A model generated the notes under the pieces. The model did not search any database. It saw only the letters and a program-made list of their open reading frames with translations, and had not been told where the DNA came from. Below, in pieces: positions 38,111-49,439 of a stretch of 64,000 nucleotides of DNA. Source of the DNA: Ceratodon purpureus (taxonomy: Eukaryota; Streptophyta; Bryopsida; Pseudoditrichales; Ditrichaceae); contig CM026423.1 of assembly GCA_014871385.1 (NCBI GenBank), positions 2,422,408-2,486,407 of the forward strand, read 5' to 3'. The stretch's first letter is position 1. Every line of letters begins with the position of its first letter. The position numbers were made by a program, and so were the translations under genes.

Positions 38111-38727
38111 AGAATCCACAGCTGCTGATGACTTTCCTTGAGAAGACCCAGAAATCATCAGTAAAGAATTAGGACTAAATTATTTAAACTGAGTAAATAT
38201 TTGAGACTGAGCTCATTGGTATTAAACAGTTTCACAGGTGAAACTGAGGAATATGACGTCATGTAAGCAATGACCAGGAAGTGATTTGCTTTGTACTAGA
38301 CAAGAGAGAACTAAAGTGAGATTTTTTCCACGGAATAGGAAAGGGCATGTGTTTAGAAATGGACCAGACGCCTCTTTTGTTTTGAAGTTTACACTGGCCG
38401 ACAATTCTGAGGGAAAATAGAATATGGAGGAATTACGAGAAGTTTTGGAGCAGTTTCGTGACCAGGGGAATTGGGTCAATGGGAAGTGGGGCCACCTCCA
38501 AGTTTTTCTGTTGTGTGGGGTATGGTGCAATGGCGCATTGAGATTCGGCAGGCTATGAATGGCACAAGTGCTTTTTCGTGACAGTTGTGAGGGATACCCC
38601 GACAAAATGAATCTTCCCGGGAGAGCTCATGCGAAGGGTCATGAGCACCAGCAGGCTAGCTTCAGGTTCCTTGTTCAGCAAGAATGTTCAGTTTTAACCT
38701 TTTGAGTAGATTTTTTTGGTTTCTGGG

Positions 38728-38739
38728 CATAAATATTTA
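38728..38739 (+). promoter_or_regulatory. Possible TATA element of the microprotein gene at 39067
   Basis: CATAAATATTTA about 330 bases upstream of the start codon. Weak because the area is AT-rich. Confidence 0.3.
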
Positions 38740-39066
38740 AGGTGGTGTTGAATTGTGGTGCAAGAATGTAAAAATTGACGATGATGATGACCAGGGTGCC
38801 GACTCTACCTCCAGCCTTGAGAGTCAAGCTAACGAGTCCGGTATACAGTAGTTGCCATCGTTTGCAATCCTTCCCACCTGGCAGTCGCCTTTCAGGTTAT
38901 CATGTTCAATACGCGCGGTCTGCAGTGTTGCAAGGAACAATTCCCAGGAGTCTCCAGAGAGTTGGGAGTGTGAGGTGAGAGTGATAGGTTATACTGTACC
39001 AGAGGATAGAACATTTGGTTTTCGAGTGATTTACTTTTGGAGAATTAAAAGGTGCAGCTAAGGAGT

Positions 39067-39123
39067 ATGGGTTTCGAAGGAGATGGAGGGAACTCGAAAT
39101 GGAACCCACCACGTATCAGGTGA
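39067..39123 (+). CDS. GDGGNSKW microprotein, single motif (18 aa)
   Basis: MGFEGDGGNSKWNPPRIR followed by TGA. It is almost only the motif. The stop codon overlaps a donor-like CAG/GTGATG (39117-39123), so the gene might continue in a downstream exon that I could not identify. It is the plus-strand partner of the divergent pair with 37304-37489, mirroring the pair at 26.3-28.2 kb. It is either a minimal peptide gene or the first exon of something longer. Confidence 0.45.
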   Translation: MGFEGDGGNSKWNPPRIR

Positions 39124-40231
39124 TGAAGGACCAGCATTTCAATTTGCAGCAATCTGCAGCTGGATGTCTCAACAGGGGATTGTTGATAGAAATTTCTCAA
39201 TATCTCATTTTTTTCTTCTGGACAACACGAATTTCCAGCAGCTTCCTGACGTGTTTAGTTGGACCAGCTCTATTGTACATGATAATGTTGAGCTGCTTTC
39301 CGGCCTGATTGCTGTAAAGTAAATTACTTCTGTGCATATTAGTCTAAAAGCTTTTCTTCCGTTTTGTAGAAGGAAAAATGATTCCAAGCTGATTCATTTT
39401 CAGCAGTACTGAGCCTCTCAGAATGTGCTCCGTTGTATAAATCCATGTCTATAGTAAGTAAAGCTGGCCAAATGAATGCCTTCATTCCATTCTTGTGATT
39501 CATTCTTGTATTTCATTCTGCAAGCGCCAGTGGAAGATCGTGACATTGTATATCAATTTAAAATTTACAAAAATAATTTGGACAATGTACTACGTAGTGA
39601 AGCCATTCGTGAGCGAGACGAGGTGGAGTTCCAATCAAGGCGAACCTGTTGACAAACATGACAGGTTAACGTAGTGTATCATTCCGTTACATGGCGATCA
39701 ATGAGTGAATGTGGGGCCAGTCGCTTCAGCGAGAGCAACGGAAATTTCTTGACCACCATTTCCTCTAAGCTATTCAGTTTAAATATTAATGTCTAAAGGG
39801 TAGCAATCAAGCAATGAAATCTGAGTTGCAACAAGGACGAATGGTGACGAAGATGTACGACCACCCTGCCTCTAGCGGAGTGGCCCACAGCATGCAATTA
39901 TCTGTACTTGCGAAGTTCATATATCGTATAACTGCTCTAACTTCTTATCAGTGGACTTCGCAATCGGGATGACGATTGCATCGAAGTTCACAGTCGCTTG
40001 TGACCAAGGCATCATTCCTTTGACTAGACGACAAGTCACAGCAGCACAAGAATTTGACTCCAACACTGGAAAACATAGTCCATTGCGTAATACTACTACG
40101 AGGCTAATTGACAAGAAATTCAAATTTGTAATACAAGTGTCAAGTCCACAAGCTCAGCATGCTGCATCAGTCAAGTAAGTCTATTTCCCACCACACTGAC
40201 AACTGGCCAGCTTAGTTGTTTGTGTGACTAC
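39124..40231. other. Gene-free stretch
   Basis: A 75-codon open frame at 39951-40178 ends near a donor-like CAAGTAAGT and could be an exon, but the peptide is not recognisable. Nothing else supported. Confidence 0.35.
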
Positions 40232-40235
40232 ACCA

Positions 40236-40974
40236 GGGGGGAAGCACAATAAAGTGTACCAAAAAAGTGCTCCGCTCATTGTCAATTTCAGCCCCTACCG
40301 CAAAGACATAAGAAAGTGGCATCTCGAATGTTGGTATGTTGGGAAGAAGTATGGGTTTAGAAAATAGACTTGATTCTCTAAAGTGTGGGAAAATATGGTA
40401 CGAATTCGCATCTTCTACAATGCAATACGAGAAGCTCAAAGTACGACAAAGTGAATGTCAAGATTTCAAAAAGTGACAAGAACAATGTCGAATGTTGTCG
40501 GAAATCACTTCTGACTCCACCGGGATCTCCGTTTGTGAATTGCGGATGTATAAATGGCAATGACCACTTGAAATGAAAGTTTTGGGTGCACGAGAAGTAT
40601 TTCAAGGACGTTTTTTAAAACACTGTTTTCCGTGAAACTTTTTGTGAGGTTTTTTTCACCGAACATTGTTTTTTAAATTGGAAAAAACATCCTCTAAAGA
40701 CAATAGAGGTCCCCAAGTGAAGAAATTAAAACTTTGAAAAAGTTCATTTTCATGATTTAGAACTAGCGGTCAAGTTAAGTTTCAATTGAAGATGTTTCTT
40801 TCATGGAGATGTGTGTAAGATACCCTATGACACCTTAGAAAGTGACTAAAATGCTCAAAAACTACAACAAAATGCTCAAAATCAGCTTTGAGCTTTCAAA
40901 AACAGCACACTTCATATTCACTTATTAGTCGTCACATATTGCACTTTGTGGTACACTTTATTGTGCTTCCCCCC
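40236..40974 (+). mobile_element. Non-autonomous DNA transposon with G6 termini, 739 bp, copy 1
   Basis: Inverted termini of about 26 bp begin GGGGGGAAGCACAATAAAGT at the left and are mirrored at the right (ending TTGTGCTTCCCCCC). A 4-bp duplication ACCA flanks it (40232-40235, 40975-40978). Nearly the same sequence is present at 44257-44994. It encodes no transposase. Superfamilies making 4-bp duplications include Sola, Ginger and Academ; I cannot choose between them. Confidence 0.85.
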
Positions 40975-40978
40975 ACCA

Positions 40979-42147
40979 CTACAAAAGTGTCACGATGTGC
41001 TCCGCAACATGCCATCACTTGTCGGCTTAAACTTTACAAAATCAAGTGTTTCACACAATTTGAAAGCAAGCCGTGAAGGGTGCTTCAAAGGTCATATGTT
41101 GGAACTTGGTTGACTATAAGCAAGCTCTTCTTATGCCCACCTCAAGATCAAGTTAGTGAGTGATTCCACAAAATTGAGAAGTCATTTCATTCTACTAGAT
41201 TGTGTATGTGTATGGATTGACAATGATGGACGGAGTTAGAGAGCTACCAAAGCCGAGGGTATGGTTGAAAGGTAAGGACCATTTAGTATATCTACTCCTA
41301 GTCTCTTTTAGCACCATTCTCAAATATTCATGGAACAAAATGAATATCACAATATACAAGGCTTTTGTTCATGCTTCCATGGTCCTTTCTTATTTGATGT
41401 CTCAAAGTATGATGGTTTACTCCACTATTCTTTTTATGCATCACATTAATGTGTTTTTTTTTTTCAATGTTCTTCTCAATTACAATTGTGTACGTAAATG
41501 TTGCATTTGTAATGGTATTAATGATGTTCATATATATTACAAAGATCTCATTTATTTTTGCATCTAGGTATAATCCTAATTTTAAAAGCAAGGTCACACT
41601 GAATAATGATTGCTTGATATAATTAAACAAATGAGTGTTCCAAAACACTTCAGTATTATCACTAAAATCAATCTAGTACAATTTGAATGTCATACTATAA
41701 ATGAGTTATTATTTTTGGCTTAAGGCCTATACAATGTGGAAAAAGGTGGGTGAAATAACTAACCACCATATCCACATGTTTTGTTGTATATTGGGAAGAA
41801 AGATATACGAAAAAGTTCATATCGCATGGATTTGAAATTATATACAACATAAGAAATACAAAACGTCAATATTAGAAAGCAATACTATGTCAAGATTATA
41901 TATTCTGATTTTAAATTTGTGTTTAATGTAATAAACTTCAAGAGAAAACAAAATAGTATAGTTTTTCCATCTAATTCCAATTTATGATAGATCTGTGCAA
42001 TTGTACAAATTTGGATAAGGGTCCTGTTCTTGACTCTTGAGGGGGAAATTTTCCGCCACTTAAAGTGTCCAATTTTGTTAAGAATCTAAGATTCAGAATA
42101 ATTTCGAATTATTGTTGTTCACGTAATATAAGACCATTCTTCATAAA
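40979..42147. other. Gene-free stretch
   Basis: A 121-codon plus-strand frame (41202-41567) is AT-rich with no family resemblance and overlaps an antisense frame. It is not supported as a gene. Confidence 0.35.
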
Positions 42148-42157
42148 GTGACGAGTT

Positions 42158-42638
42158 ATTTTTTCTATTTTTTTTCTTTAAATCAAGGAATTCCATTGCA
42201 GATATAAGGTAGACGACCTGTTTCCGATCAGGCCCCCAATAACGCAGTATAGGCCGACCTATTTCCAACCATAGGCTCGCATTATTTTTGTATTCATTTG
42301 TAAATGGCGACATAGTATAAAGTTCACAAGTGTTCAATTCCAATTGGAGGAAAGTTTGACTTTTGGATATCATTTGTTCTTGATATCAAGTAGCACCAGT
42401 ATTGGAATGTAGTTTTTCAGTTCTTGGAAATAGATCAGCCTATATAACAAGAATGGGTTGGAGAGAATCTTCACTTTGAAAATTCATAGTAAATTCAATA
42501 TTGCTCCAAAATTTGTTCAAAAATATATGATCTTCCTCAAATCTATTTCCCTATGCTCCAAAATTATTTGTGTGTTTGATACTTCACTGGAAGTATGCTG
42601 AATTGCTTAAGGTGATCAGAAACAGGTCGTCTACCTTA
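42158..42638 (-). mobile_element. A-tailed retroposon, 481 bp, with inverted-repeat ends
   Basis: The minus-strand 3' end reads CTGCAATGGAATTCCTTG and then an A-rich tail, the same hairpin-plus-tail as the 45-51 bp inserts. A 10-bp duplication GTGACGAGTT flanks it (42148-42157, 42639-42648). The paralogous position at about 55845-55875 has the uninterrupted site. A 24-26 bp segment (AAGGTAGACGACCTGTTTC) near the tail is repeated in inverted orientation at the other end (42610-42638). Confidence 0.7.
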
Positions 42639-43087
42639 GTGACGAGTTTTCACGTCGTTGACAGACTCACAGGATACAGAGTCAAGCAGAACGTCCCTGC
42701 GGTACATCAAGTACAGGTGCAAAGAAATCTGGGAGCCTGACAAGGGAAGAGTACTTCCAGTCCAGGATTCAGGCTCATTCACCGTAACTAACTTAATCAC
42801 TGCCGCCGAGGTGGCTTTGTCTCACGTATGGGCCTTAACTTACAAGACCCTGTTCTGCTGAACCAACGGTTTCTCATCCAAATGGCATCACAGAGTTCAT
42901 CCTGTGCCGGGGCGTCAAGTTCGAGACTCGTCGTCCCGTGACCCGTCCCGGCGACGCTCTGTTGGGCACATAGACGCGTTTCCAAAATACCGACGGCGGC
43001 CTTGATCGGCTGCAATATTGACCGGCAAGCCAAATAGCGCAGTCAAATCCGAGGCTGCTCCTGCGCCATGGGCCCTCGCGTCTGAGC

Positions 43088-43097
43088 CCATAAAAAC
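43088..43097 (+). promoter_or_regulatory. TATA box of array copy 1
   Basis: CCATAAAAAC in a GC-rich surround, followed by about 320 bases of conserved 5' UTR. It is identical in array copy 3 and is CCGCATAAAAGCC in copy 2. Confidence 0.6.
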
Positions 43098-43422
43098 CGA
43101 TGCGAGATCAGGCATTCCTCACATTCTTCAGCTTCATTCCACCATCTCTCAACCCGGCTAGCTTTAAATTTACTACCACCCCGGCTTATAGCTGTATATC
43201 TGCCAAAAGGATCGCCTGCTTACAGCTGCTGATTTGACATCGCCTTCATTCAGCTCTCGTAATTACCAGTTTCGTGCTCGTCTTTTGATCGTCTTCCATT
43301 CTAGCCTCGTTGCACATATTAGCCTTGTGAATTCTGCTCATTCAAAATATTGTCTCACCAGCTGAGCAAGACTTAATTCAAGATAATCATCTCACCGCAG
43401 CGCATCCAATTTCATTCCTGCA

Positions 43423-43656
43423 ATGGCTGCTCTCGAAGGTGATGGAGGGTCATCAAAGTGGAACCCGCCCTCGTACACCGGCGACTACGGCGACTGCGAA
43501 GGTGATGGTGGCTCCTCCAGGTGGAAGCCCCCCAGCTCGCACCATGCAGAGGGCGACGGCGGGTCTTCCAGATGGAAGCCCCCCTCGCACAGCTGCGGGT
43601 TCGACGGCTGCGAAGGTGATGGAGGCTCGTCAAAGTGGAGGCCGGGAAAGTTCTGA
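43423..43656 (+). CDS. GDGGSS[KR]W-repeat microprotein, array copy 1 (77 aa, four motifs)
   Basis: Starts MAALEGDGGSSKWNPPSY. It has four motif copies at about residues 5-17, 26-38, 43-55 and 64-75 (EGDGGSSKWNPPS, EGDGGSSRWKPPS twice, EGDGGSSKWRPG), separated by linkers with Tyr, Asp, His and Cys (YTGDYGDC, SHHA, HSCGFDGC). It has no signal peptide, membrane segment or known domain. The calculated impression is a polar, disordered protein with a regular Trp every 17-21 residues. The start codon follows a long conserved 5' UTR with a TATA box at 43088; the polyA signal is at 44036. The other two array copies differ at only a few codons. The role is unknown; multivalent short-motif binding is speculation. 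Confidence 0.8.
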   Translation: MAALEGDGGSSKWNPPSYTGDYGDCEGDGGSSRWKPPSSHHAEGDGGSSRWKPPSHSCGFDGCEGDGGSSKWRPGKF

Positions 43657-44035
43657 GATCACCCAGCGGTCTCATCGAACATTTTTGCACGGCGAGCTGC
43701 GAAAGCGCATCCGCCTAGAGTGATCTGCTCGAGACTCGACGCCAATGCTGAATCTTCAAGCGTACTCGACCCTCGGAGTGTTGATCGCTCTTGATCCCGC
43801 AAAGTCGATTGACATTCTATTCGGGCCGGGCCATTCATGAGTGGTTGACCCCAGCCGATCGAGTCATCCGACATTCGGAGTAGTTAGAGAGTAGCACAGT
43901 GCACAGATTGTGCCATAATTCTTTGGGACCCTGCATATTGGGAGCCCGCAGTAGACTAGTGACATTCTTTGGTCCAAGCCCCTGTCAGACTCTGTCATGA
44001 GCTGGTGATGTTGTACAGCGACCACATACTTGGCA

Positions 44036-44041
44036 AATAAA
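44036..44041 (+). terminator. Polyadenylation signal AATAAA, array copy 1
   Basis: AATAAA 380 bases after the stop codon, conserved in the other two copies. Confidence 0.5.
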
Positions 44042-44256
44042 CCATGGATTCGTTTCCTCGATCAAACATTTCTTGTAAAATTGTGGATTGTTGGCCTGGT
44101 TGTGCAGCTTGTGGCGCTCATTTCTCATGAGAATTTATGATCGGTTAAATATTTCACAATTTGAATTATATATCTACATCAAAAACGAATGGGAATTGGA
44201 GAGAGATATAGATTTATGAAAGTTACATATTTCTAGGCTTCAAGCATATAATTTCA

Positions 44257-44994
44257 GGGGGGAAGCACAATAATGTGTATTAAAAAAGTGGTCCGCTCAT
44301 TGCCAATTTCAGCCCCTATCGCAGAAACATAAAAAAGTGGCATTTTGGTTGTTGGTACGTAGGGAAGAAGTCTAGGTATAGAAAAAAGACTTGATTATCT
44401 AAAGTGTGGGAGAATATGGTACGAATTCGCATCTTCTACAATGCGATACGAGAACCTCAAAGTCCGACAAAGTGAATGTAGTCATTTGAAAAAGTTATAA
44501 ATACAAGTGTCAAATGTTGTCGGAAATCACTTTTGATTCCACGGGGACCTCCATTTGTGAATTGCGGTTGTAGAAATGACAATGACCACTTCAAATGAAA
44601 CTTTGGGCCGACGAAAAGTATTTCAAGGACGTTTTGAATACACTGTTTTCCGTGAAACTTTTTGTGAAGTTTTTTTCACCGAACATTGTTTTTCAAATTG
44701 AAAAAAACATCCTCTAAAGACAATAGAGGGCCCCAAATGAAGAAATTAAGACTTTGGAAAAGTTGATTTTCATGATTTAGAACTAGCGGTCAAATTAAGT
44801 TTCAATTGAAGATGTTTTTTTTATAGAGATGCGTATAAGATACCTTATGACACCTTAAAAAGTGACTAAAATGCTCAAAAACTACACCAAAATGCTCAAA
44901 ATCAGCTTTGAGCTTTAAAAAGCAGCACACTTCATATTCACTTTTTAGTGATCACATATTGCACTTTGTGGTACACTTTATTGTGCTTCCCCCC
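44257..44994 (+). mobile_element. Non-autonomous DNA transposon with G6 termini, 738 bp, copy 2
   Basis: Same element as 40236-40974. The flanking duplication is TTCA (44253-44256 and 44995-44998). The sister block has the empty site at about 57650 (ATAATTTCAATTCAT), which confirms a 4-bp duplication and the exact ends. Confidence 0.95.
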
Positions 44995-45225
44995 TTCAAT
45001 TCATTCATAATAATGAATTGTTATGATTTAACGTTTAATAACCATCTTTTGTCTTATGTGAGTTTGACCATGAAGAACTTAGACTGATTTGTTTCGTCAA
45101 ATTCCAAGGAGCGGTTTTAGATCTAGATCTTAAACCTTTAATTGTTCGGGAATATATTTTGAATTTTAGTATGTGACTTTTAAGAACACTACCTATAAGG
45201 AGGTGGAATTTGGTACTAAAGTGAA

Positions 45226-45264
45226 GAGAGACTTTCGTCCCCAGAGGAGACCGGCATGAATTAA
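45226..45264 (+). repeat. Dispersed dyad motif, copy 2
   Basis: GAGAGACTTTCGTCC, CCAGAGGAGACCGGC and ATGAATTAA. Also present at 59016 through block duplication, and independently at 17263 and 53517 (minus). Confidence 0.6.
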
Positions 45265-45455
45265 GTAAGTCATCCCTCTGTTTCACAAAGAATAGGTGGT
45301 TTCTATTTGAGTGTGGGATTAAGAACAGTGACGCGCTTCTATAAATGCCATTATGAACAGAAAGTGCTCCCTGGCATAACACGCTTTGCAAGAGTTTTTC
45401 AAATAACGCGGTTCTTATTACTCCCTGGATTGGTGTCACCTTCCTAACACATTCT

Positions 45456-45580
45456 GACATGAAGGTCGGAGTCTTCACAGTTTCCTTGTTTGAATTCACT
45501 AGTTGAGACTTACCTGACATGAAGGTCGGTTCCTGACAATTTCCTTGTTTGAATTCACTAGCTGAGACTTACCAGTTACT
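45456..45580 (+). repeat. Two-copy tandem repeat of about 60 bp
   Basis: CTGACATGAAGGTCGG ... TTTCCTTGTTTGAATTCACT AG-TGAGACTTACC occurs twice in tandem. The sister pair is at 59240-59355. Confidence 0.8.
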
Positions 45581-45600
45581 CCTAGTAATAACAATTTAGG

Positions 45601-47880
45601 TACAAAGTATTTGTAGAAACCATGGTTTCTTTGTGAAAAAGATGACCTATATGTTTGACAATGGTATGGAAGTAAAGATCTACTCTCCTTTTTCAAGATT
45701 AGACACTTTAGTCATAAGTATCCTGTAACAAGAAAACCATATTGGTTAGTTTTTAAAGTTTCATTTTTATATGAGTTTAACCACCAAGTCACGAGTTCAT
45801 TGTTGATTGGTGGTGTGCGTTTGTCTTATTTAACTCGTTTGGGTTGGAACTTTGATAGATTAGTTTAAGCAAATTGTGAGGGATGGAGTGGCTTGGTAAT
45901 GATGTGTGAGCAATTGTAGATACAAAAGGAGTTGTGCCAACCAATAGCCAACCATGCGTGACAAGAGACATTACATCCATTGCTAACATTGAATAAATTA
46001 GCTTTAGTTACTAAAACTATTGACTAAAGTGAATAGGAAATAGTGTGATTGTGAAAACATTATTACTTTTTCAAAAAAGAAATTTCATATGATAATACAA
46101 AGACAACGTTTGTTATATTTTACAATCATGTGGATAAAAATAAATGTTGTATTAATTTAGATATCTCATACAATAAACTACATAATGTTCTTCTTAAAAG
46201 AAAGTAATAACTTTTACAGAGATTAATTTTCTACTCAAATACAAATGCCTAAGTTTAAAGAGCAACATTTAAAATTGTCATTTGATTTTACTTATTAATA
46301 ACTTTGGAAAGTGTATGTCACTAAACATGCTACAAAAAATGCTTTAGACAACAATAAATCAGTTTTTTAAAATCCAAATTTATTATATACATGTAGTAAA
46401 TTTTGTGATTGATTTGTTCTATTATCCGTTCTTATATTAATTTATTTTATAATACAACATTATCTGTAGTTATCTCAAAATTCAAGTACTACAAATGAAA
46501 TGGATTCCATATGTTTGGACGCTTTGATTTTATTGAATCACTATATTTATTTTTAATGATTGCCTTTTATTTGCAACACAACTAAGAAATGGACCAATAA
46601 AACTTATCAACTAACAAATGTTGAGTAGTGCCAAATTATTCTTTTTAACTCTTCTTAAAATCAAGTTTGATCATTTTATAAAAGATTATCAATGGAAAAA
46701 TGTCATATGTAAGTAAGAAATCTTAATGCACCATGTGATTGCCAAACATACTTGATTACTATTTTTGGGTGTTATTTATCCATGAACCTACAAAAAAAAT
46801 CTTATAGGCAATTTGCATTGATCATCTAAAATACCCTTACATTAAGTATCTTTTATGCCTAAAAAACCATTTTTCCAAGTAGATATAAATGAAGACTCTT
46901 CAAATTCTTATTATTAGGTGAATTGGGTGTATGCCTTCAAAATTTCACCTTCATTGGACATATAGAACCTTGAAAAAACATTACTTTTCACATGGGGGTT
47001 ATGTTGAAATTCATATACAAAGACCAGTTTTTGACAATGAAAAAGCCATCTTATTATTGTGTTGCAACTCCAAACCGTTAAAACATACCTTGTACCTATT
47101 TTATATGTTGGAAAACAAAAAGTCAAAAAATAATAAAATCTCAAGTTTTGGTGAATTTTAAAAGTTTTTCTAATCTAATTAATTTTGGGCAAATTTTGAG
47201 AATAAATGAGCATATACCGCAATTTTGGGCAAATTTCAGCATGCCCTAATACCGTAACACCATATCAGCTTTGTTCTCTATTGAACTTATATTTTTATTT
47301 TTTGGAAAAATAAAATTCGTCCCTGAAAAACTAATTTTGTTGATTTTTGTTTTCTAGCAAAACAATTACAAAAATAACCTCAAATGGCTTAGATATAACA
47401 GAATATCACAAGGAACAATTTATTCCATTTTGTTCTTTTGTCTTTGTAATTGTCTAATTGTTTTGTTTTTAATTTTGGAAATTATGAGAAATTTTGAAGT
47501 ATGAATGGTCTTATTAGTAGGATGTGATAATCTTCTATAATGTGCCAAAATTATAGCTTCAAGCCTTCATTGTATAAAAATTGGTTTTACGAGGAGCGTG
47601 ACTAGACTCTAAATCAACCCATTTTTGTTGAGTTGATACATTAGGGATTAAAATTTGTTATGAAGTGGAATTACGATCTCTAAAGGAAACTAGCGTGAAT
47701 AAAGTGCATGTTTGTTCCACCACTAGCCTTACGTCCAAGGGACAAAGCATTAAGGGTAAAACACTACTCCCCTTTTTGAGAGTGGATTTAAATGTCTAAC
47801 CACAATTAGAGGTTAAACAATAATTGTAGCAAAAAGAAAGAACGTACAACACAATTTTGTTTCTACAATTTCTCATCCTT
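45601..47880. other. AT-rich gene-free spacer between array copies 1 and 2
   Basis: No gene seen. Parts such as 46240-46320 and 46690-46735 are related to 61310-61380 and 62145-62195, so this spacer and the one before copy 4 are paralogous but much diverged. Confidence 0.5.
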
Positions 47881-48480
47881 AATTCTTTTGATGGGCGCAG
47901 ATCTGTCATGACAATATGCTGTAAAAGGACCATCAAACGAATTAGTTCTCGCTTCACTAACATGTCAGTTATCCGAGAAATAATGCTAGACACAGGCATT
48001 ATACCAAGCAACGCATTAACATTTACCAGTAGCCTCGACTGCCGGACGTCGTCCGTCGACCCAGCAAACGCGACTTTCAATCATGGAAGCCTTGGGAACA
48101 GACATGGGCACCCAGTCCCTGGGCGTGCCAACGATTTTCCTCCCCGGGGGCCCACAAAGTCTTTCCCATCCAATGGGCCCACAAAGTCTCATCCAGCCGG
48201 GGCAGAGCAGTTGACGACTCGTCGTCACGGAGACGCTGTTGCGCGCTTGGACGCGTTTCCGAGCCCGATACCGACGGCGCCCAAGCCATCGACTGCAATC
48301 TTTAACGGCAAGCCAGGCAGCGCAGTCAAAATCCAAGGCTGCTCCTGCGCCATGGGCCTCCCCGCCCGAGCCGCATAAAAGCCGATGCGAGATCAAGCAT
48401 TCCTCACATTCATCAGCTTCATTCCACCATCTCTCAACCCAGCTAGCTTTTACTACGGTAGTACCCACCCCGGCTTATAG
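47880..48480 (+). promoter_or_regulatory. Type B upstream region and TATA box of array copy 2
   Basis: GC-rich upstream region ending in a TATA box (GCATAAAAG, 48373-48381). The 48020-48240 part is related to 63800-64000, the upstream region of a fourth copy, and differs from the type A upstream regions of copies 1 and 3. Confidence 0.6.
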
Positions 48481-48692
48481 CTGTATATCTGCCAAAGGGA
48501 TCGCCTGCTTACAGCTGCCGATCTGAAATCGCCTTCCTTCCTTCAGCTCGTCAATTGAACATCTTCCAGTCTACCCTTGTTGCACATATTCGCCTTGTGA
48601 ATTCTGCTCATTCAAAATATTGTCTCACCAGCTGAGCAAGACTTAGTTCAAGATAATCATCTCACCGCAGCGCATCCAATTTCATTCCTGCA

Positions 48693-48926
48693 ATGGCTGC
48701 TCTCGAAGGTGATGGAGGGTCATCAAAGTGGAACCCGCCCTCGTACACCGGCGACTACGCCGACTGCGAAGGTGATGGTGGCTCCTCCAGGTGGAAGCCC
48801 CCCAGCTCGCACCATGCAGAGGGCGACGGCGGGTCTTCCAGATGGAAGCCCCCCTCGCACAGCTGCGGGTTCGACGGCTGCGAAGGTGATGGAGGCTCGT
48901 CAAAGTGGAGGCCGGGAAAGTTCTGA
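48693..48926 (+). CDS. GDGGSS[KR]W-repeat microprotein, array copy 2 (77 aa, four motifs)
   Basis: Identical to array copy 1 except for one codon (GGC to GCC, Gly23Ala). The four motifs are intact. It is driven by a type B upstream region (TATA at 48373), whereas the CDS, the last part of the 5' UTR and about 400 bases of 3' region are nearly identical to copy 1, which suggests recent gene conversion or duplication. The polyA signal is at 49313. Confidence 0.8.
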   Translation: MAALEGDGGSSKWNPPSYTGDYADCEGDGGSSRWKPPSSHHAEGDGGSSRWKPPSHSCGFDGCEGDGGSSKWRPGKF

Positions 48927-49312
48927 GATCACCCAGCGGTCTCATCGAACATTTTTGCACGGCGAGCTGCGAAAGCGCATCCGCCTAGAGTGATCTGCTC
49001 GAGACTCGACGTCAATGCTGAATCTTCAAGCGTACTCGACCCTCGGAGTGTTGATCGCTCTTGATCCCGCAAAGTCGATTGACATTCTATTCGGGCCGGG
49101 CCATTCATGAGTGGTTGACCCCAGCCGATCGATCATCGAGTCATCCGACATTCGGAGTAGTTAGAGAGTAGCACAGTGCACAGATTGTGCCATAATTCTT
49201 TGGGATCCTGCATATTGGGAGCCCGCAGTAGACTAGTGACATTCTTTGGTCCAAGCCCCTGTCAGACTCTGTCATGAGCTGGTGATGTTGTACAGCGACC
49301 ACATACTTGGCA

Positions 49313-49318
49313 AATAAA
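49313..49318 (+). terminator. Polyadenylation signal AATAAA, array copy 2
   Basis: Same position relative to the stop codon as in copy 1. Confidence 0.5.
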
Positions 49319-49439
49319 CCATGGATCGGATCTTCGATCAAACATTTCTCGTAAAATTGTGGAGTGTTGGCCTGGTTGTGCGGCTTGTGGCGCTGATTAT
49401 CGATTGCATTTTCCAGACGTGCGCATTCGAAGCTTGAGG

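Larger units (their letters stand above)
42639..45600 (+). repeat. Type A duplicated block, copy 1
   Basis: From TGACGAGTTTTCACGTCGTT onward this block is almost identical to 55861-59400. It contains the microprotein gene at 43423, its promoter and its 3' region. The differences are mainly mobile-element insertions: a 738-bp element here, and a 163-bp and a 1138-bp element in the sister block. Confidence 0.9.

Noticed and set aside
43439-43723. 94-codon frame overlapping array copy 1 in a second plus-strand frame, also open in copies 2 and 3, and an antisense frame over the same region
   Set aside because: The copies are almost identical, so shared openness is not independent evidence. The composition (Pro/Ala/Arg/Gly) is what a shifted GC-rich repeat gives. 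The motif-bearing frame is the one shared with the other, diverged loci.
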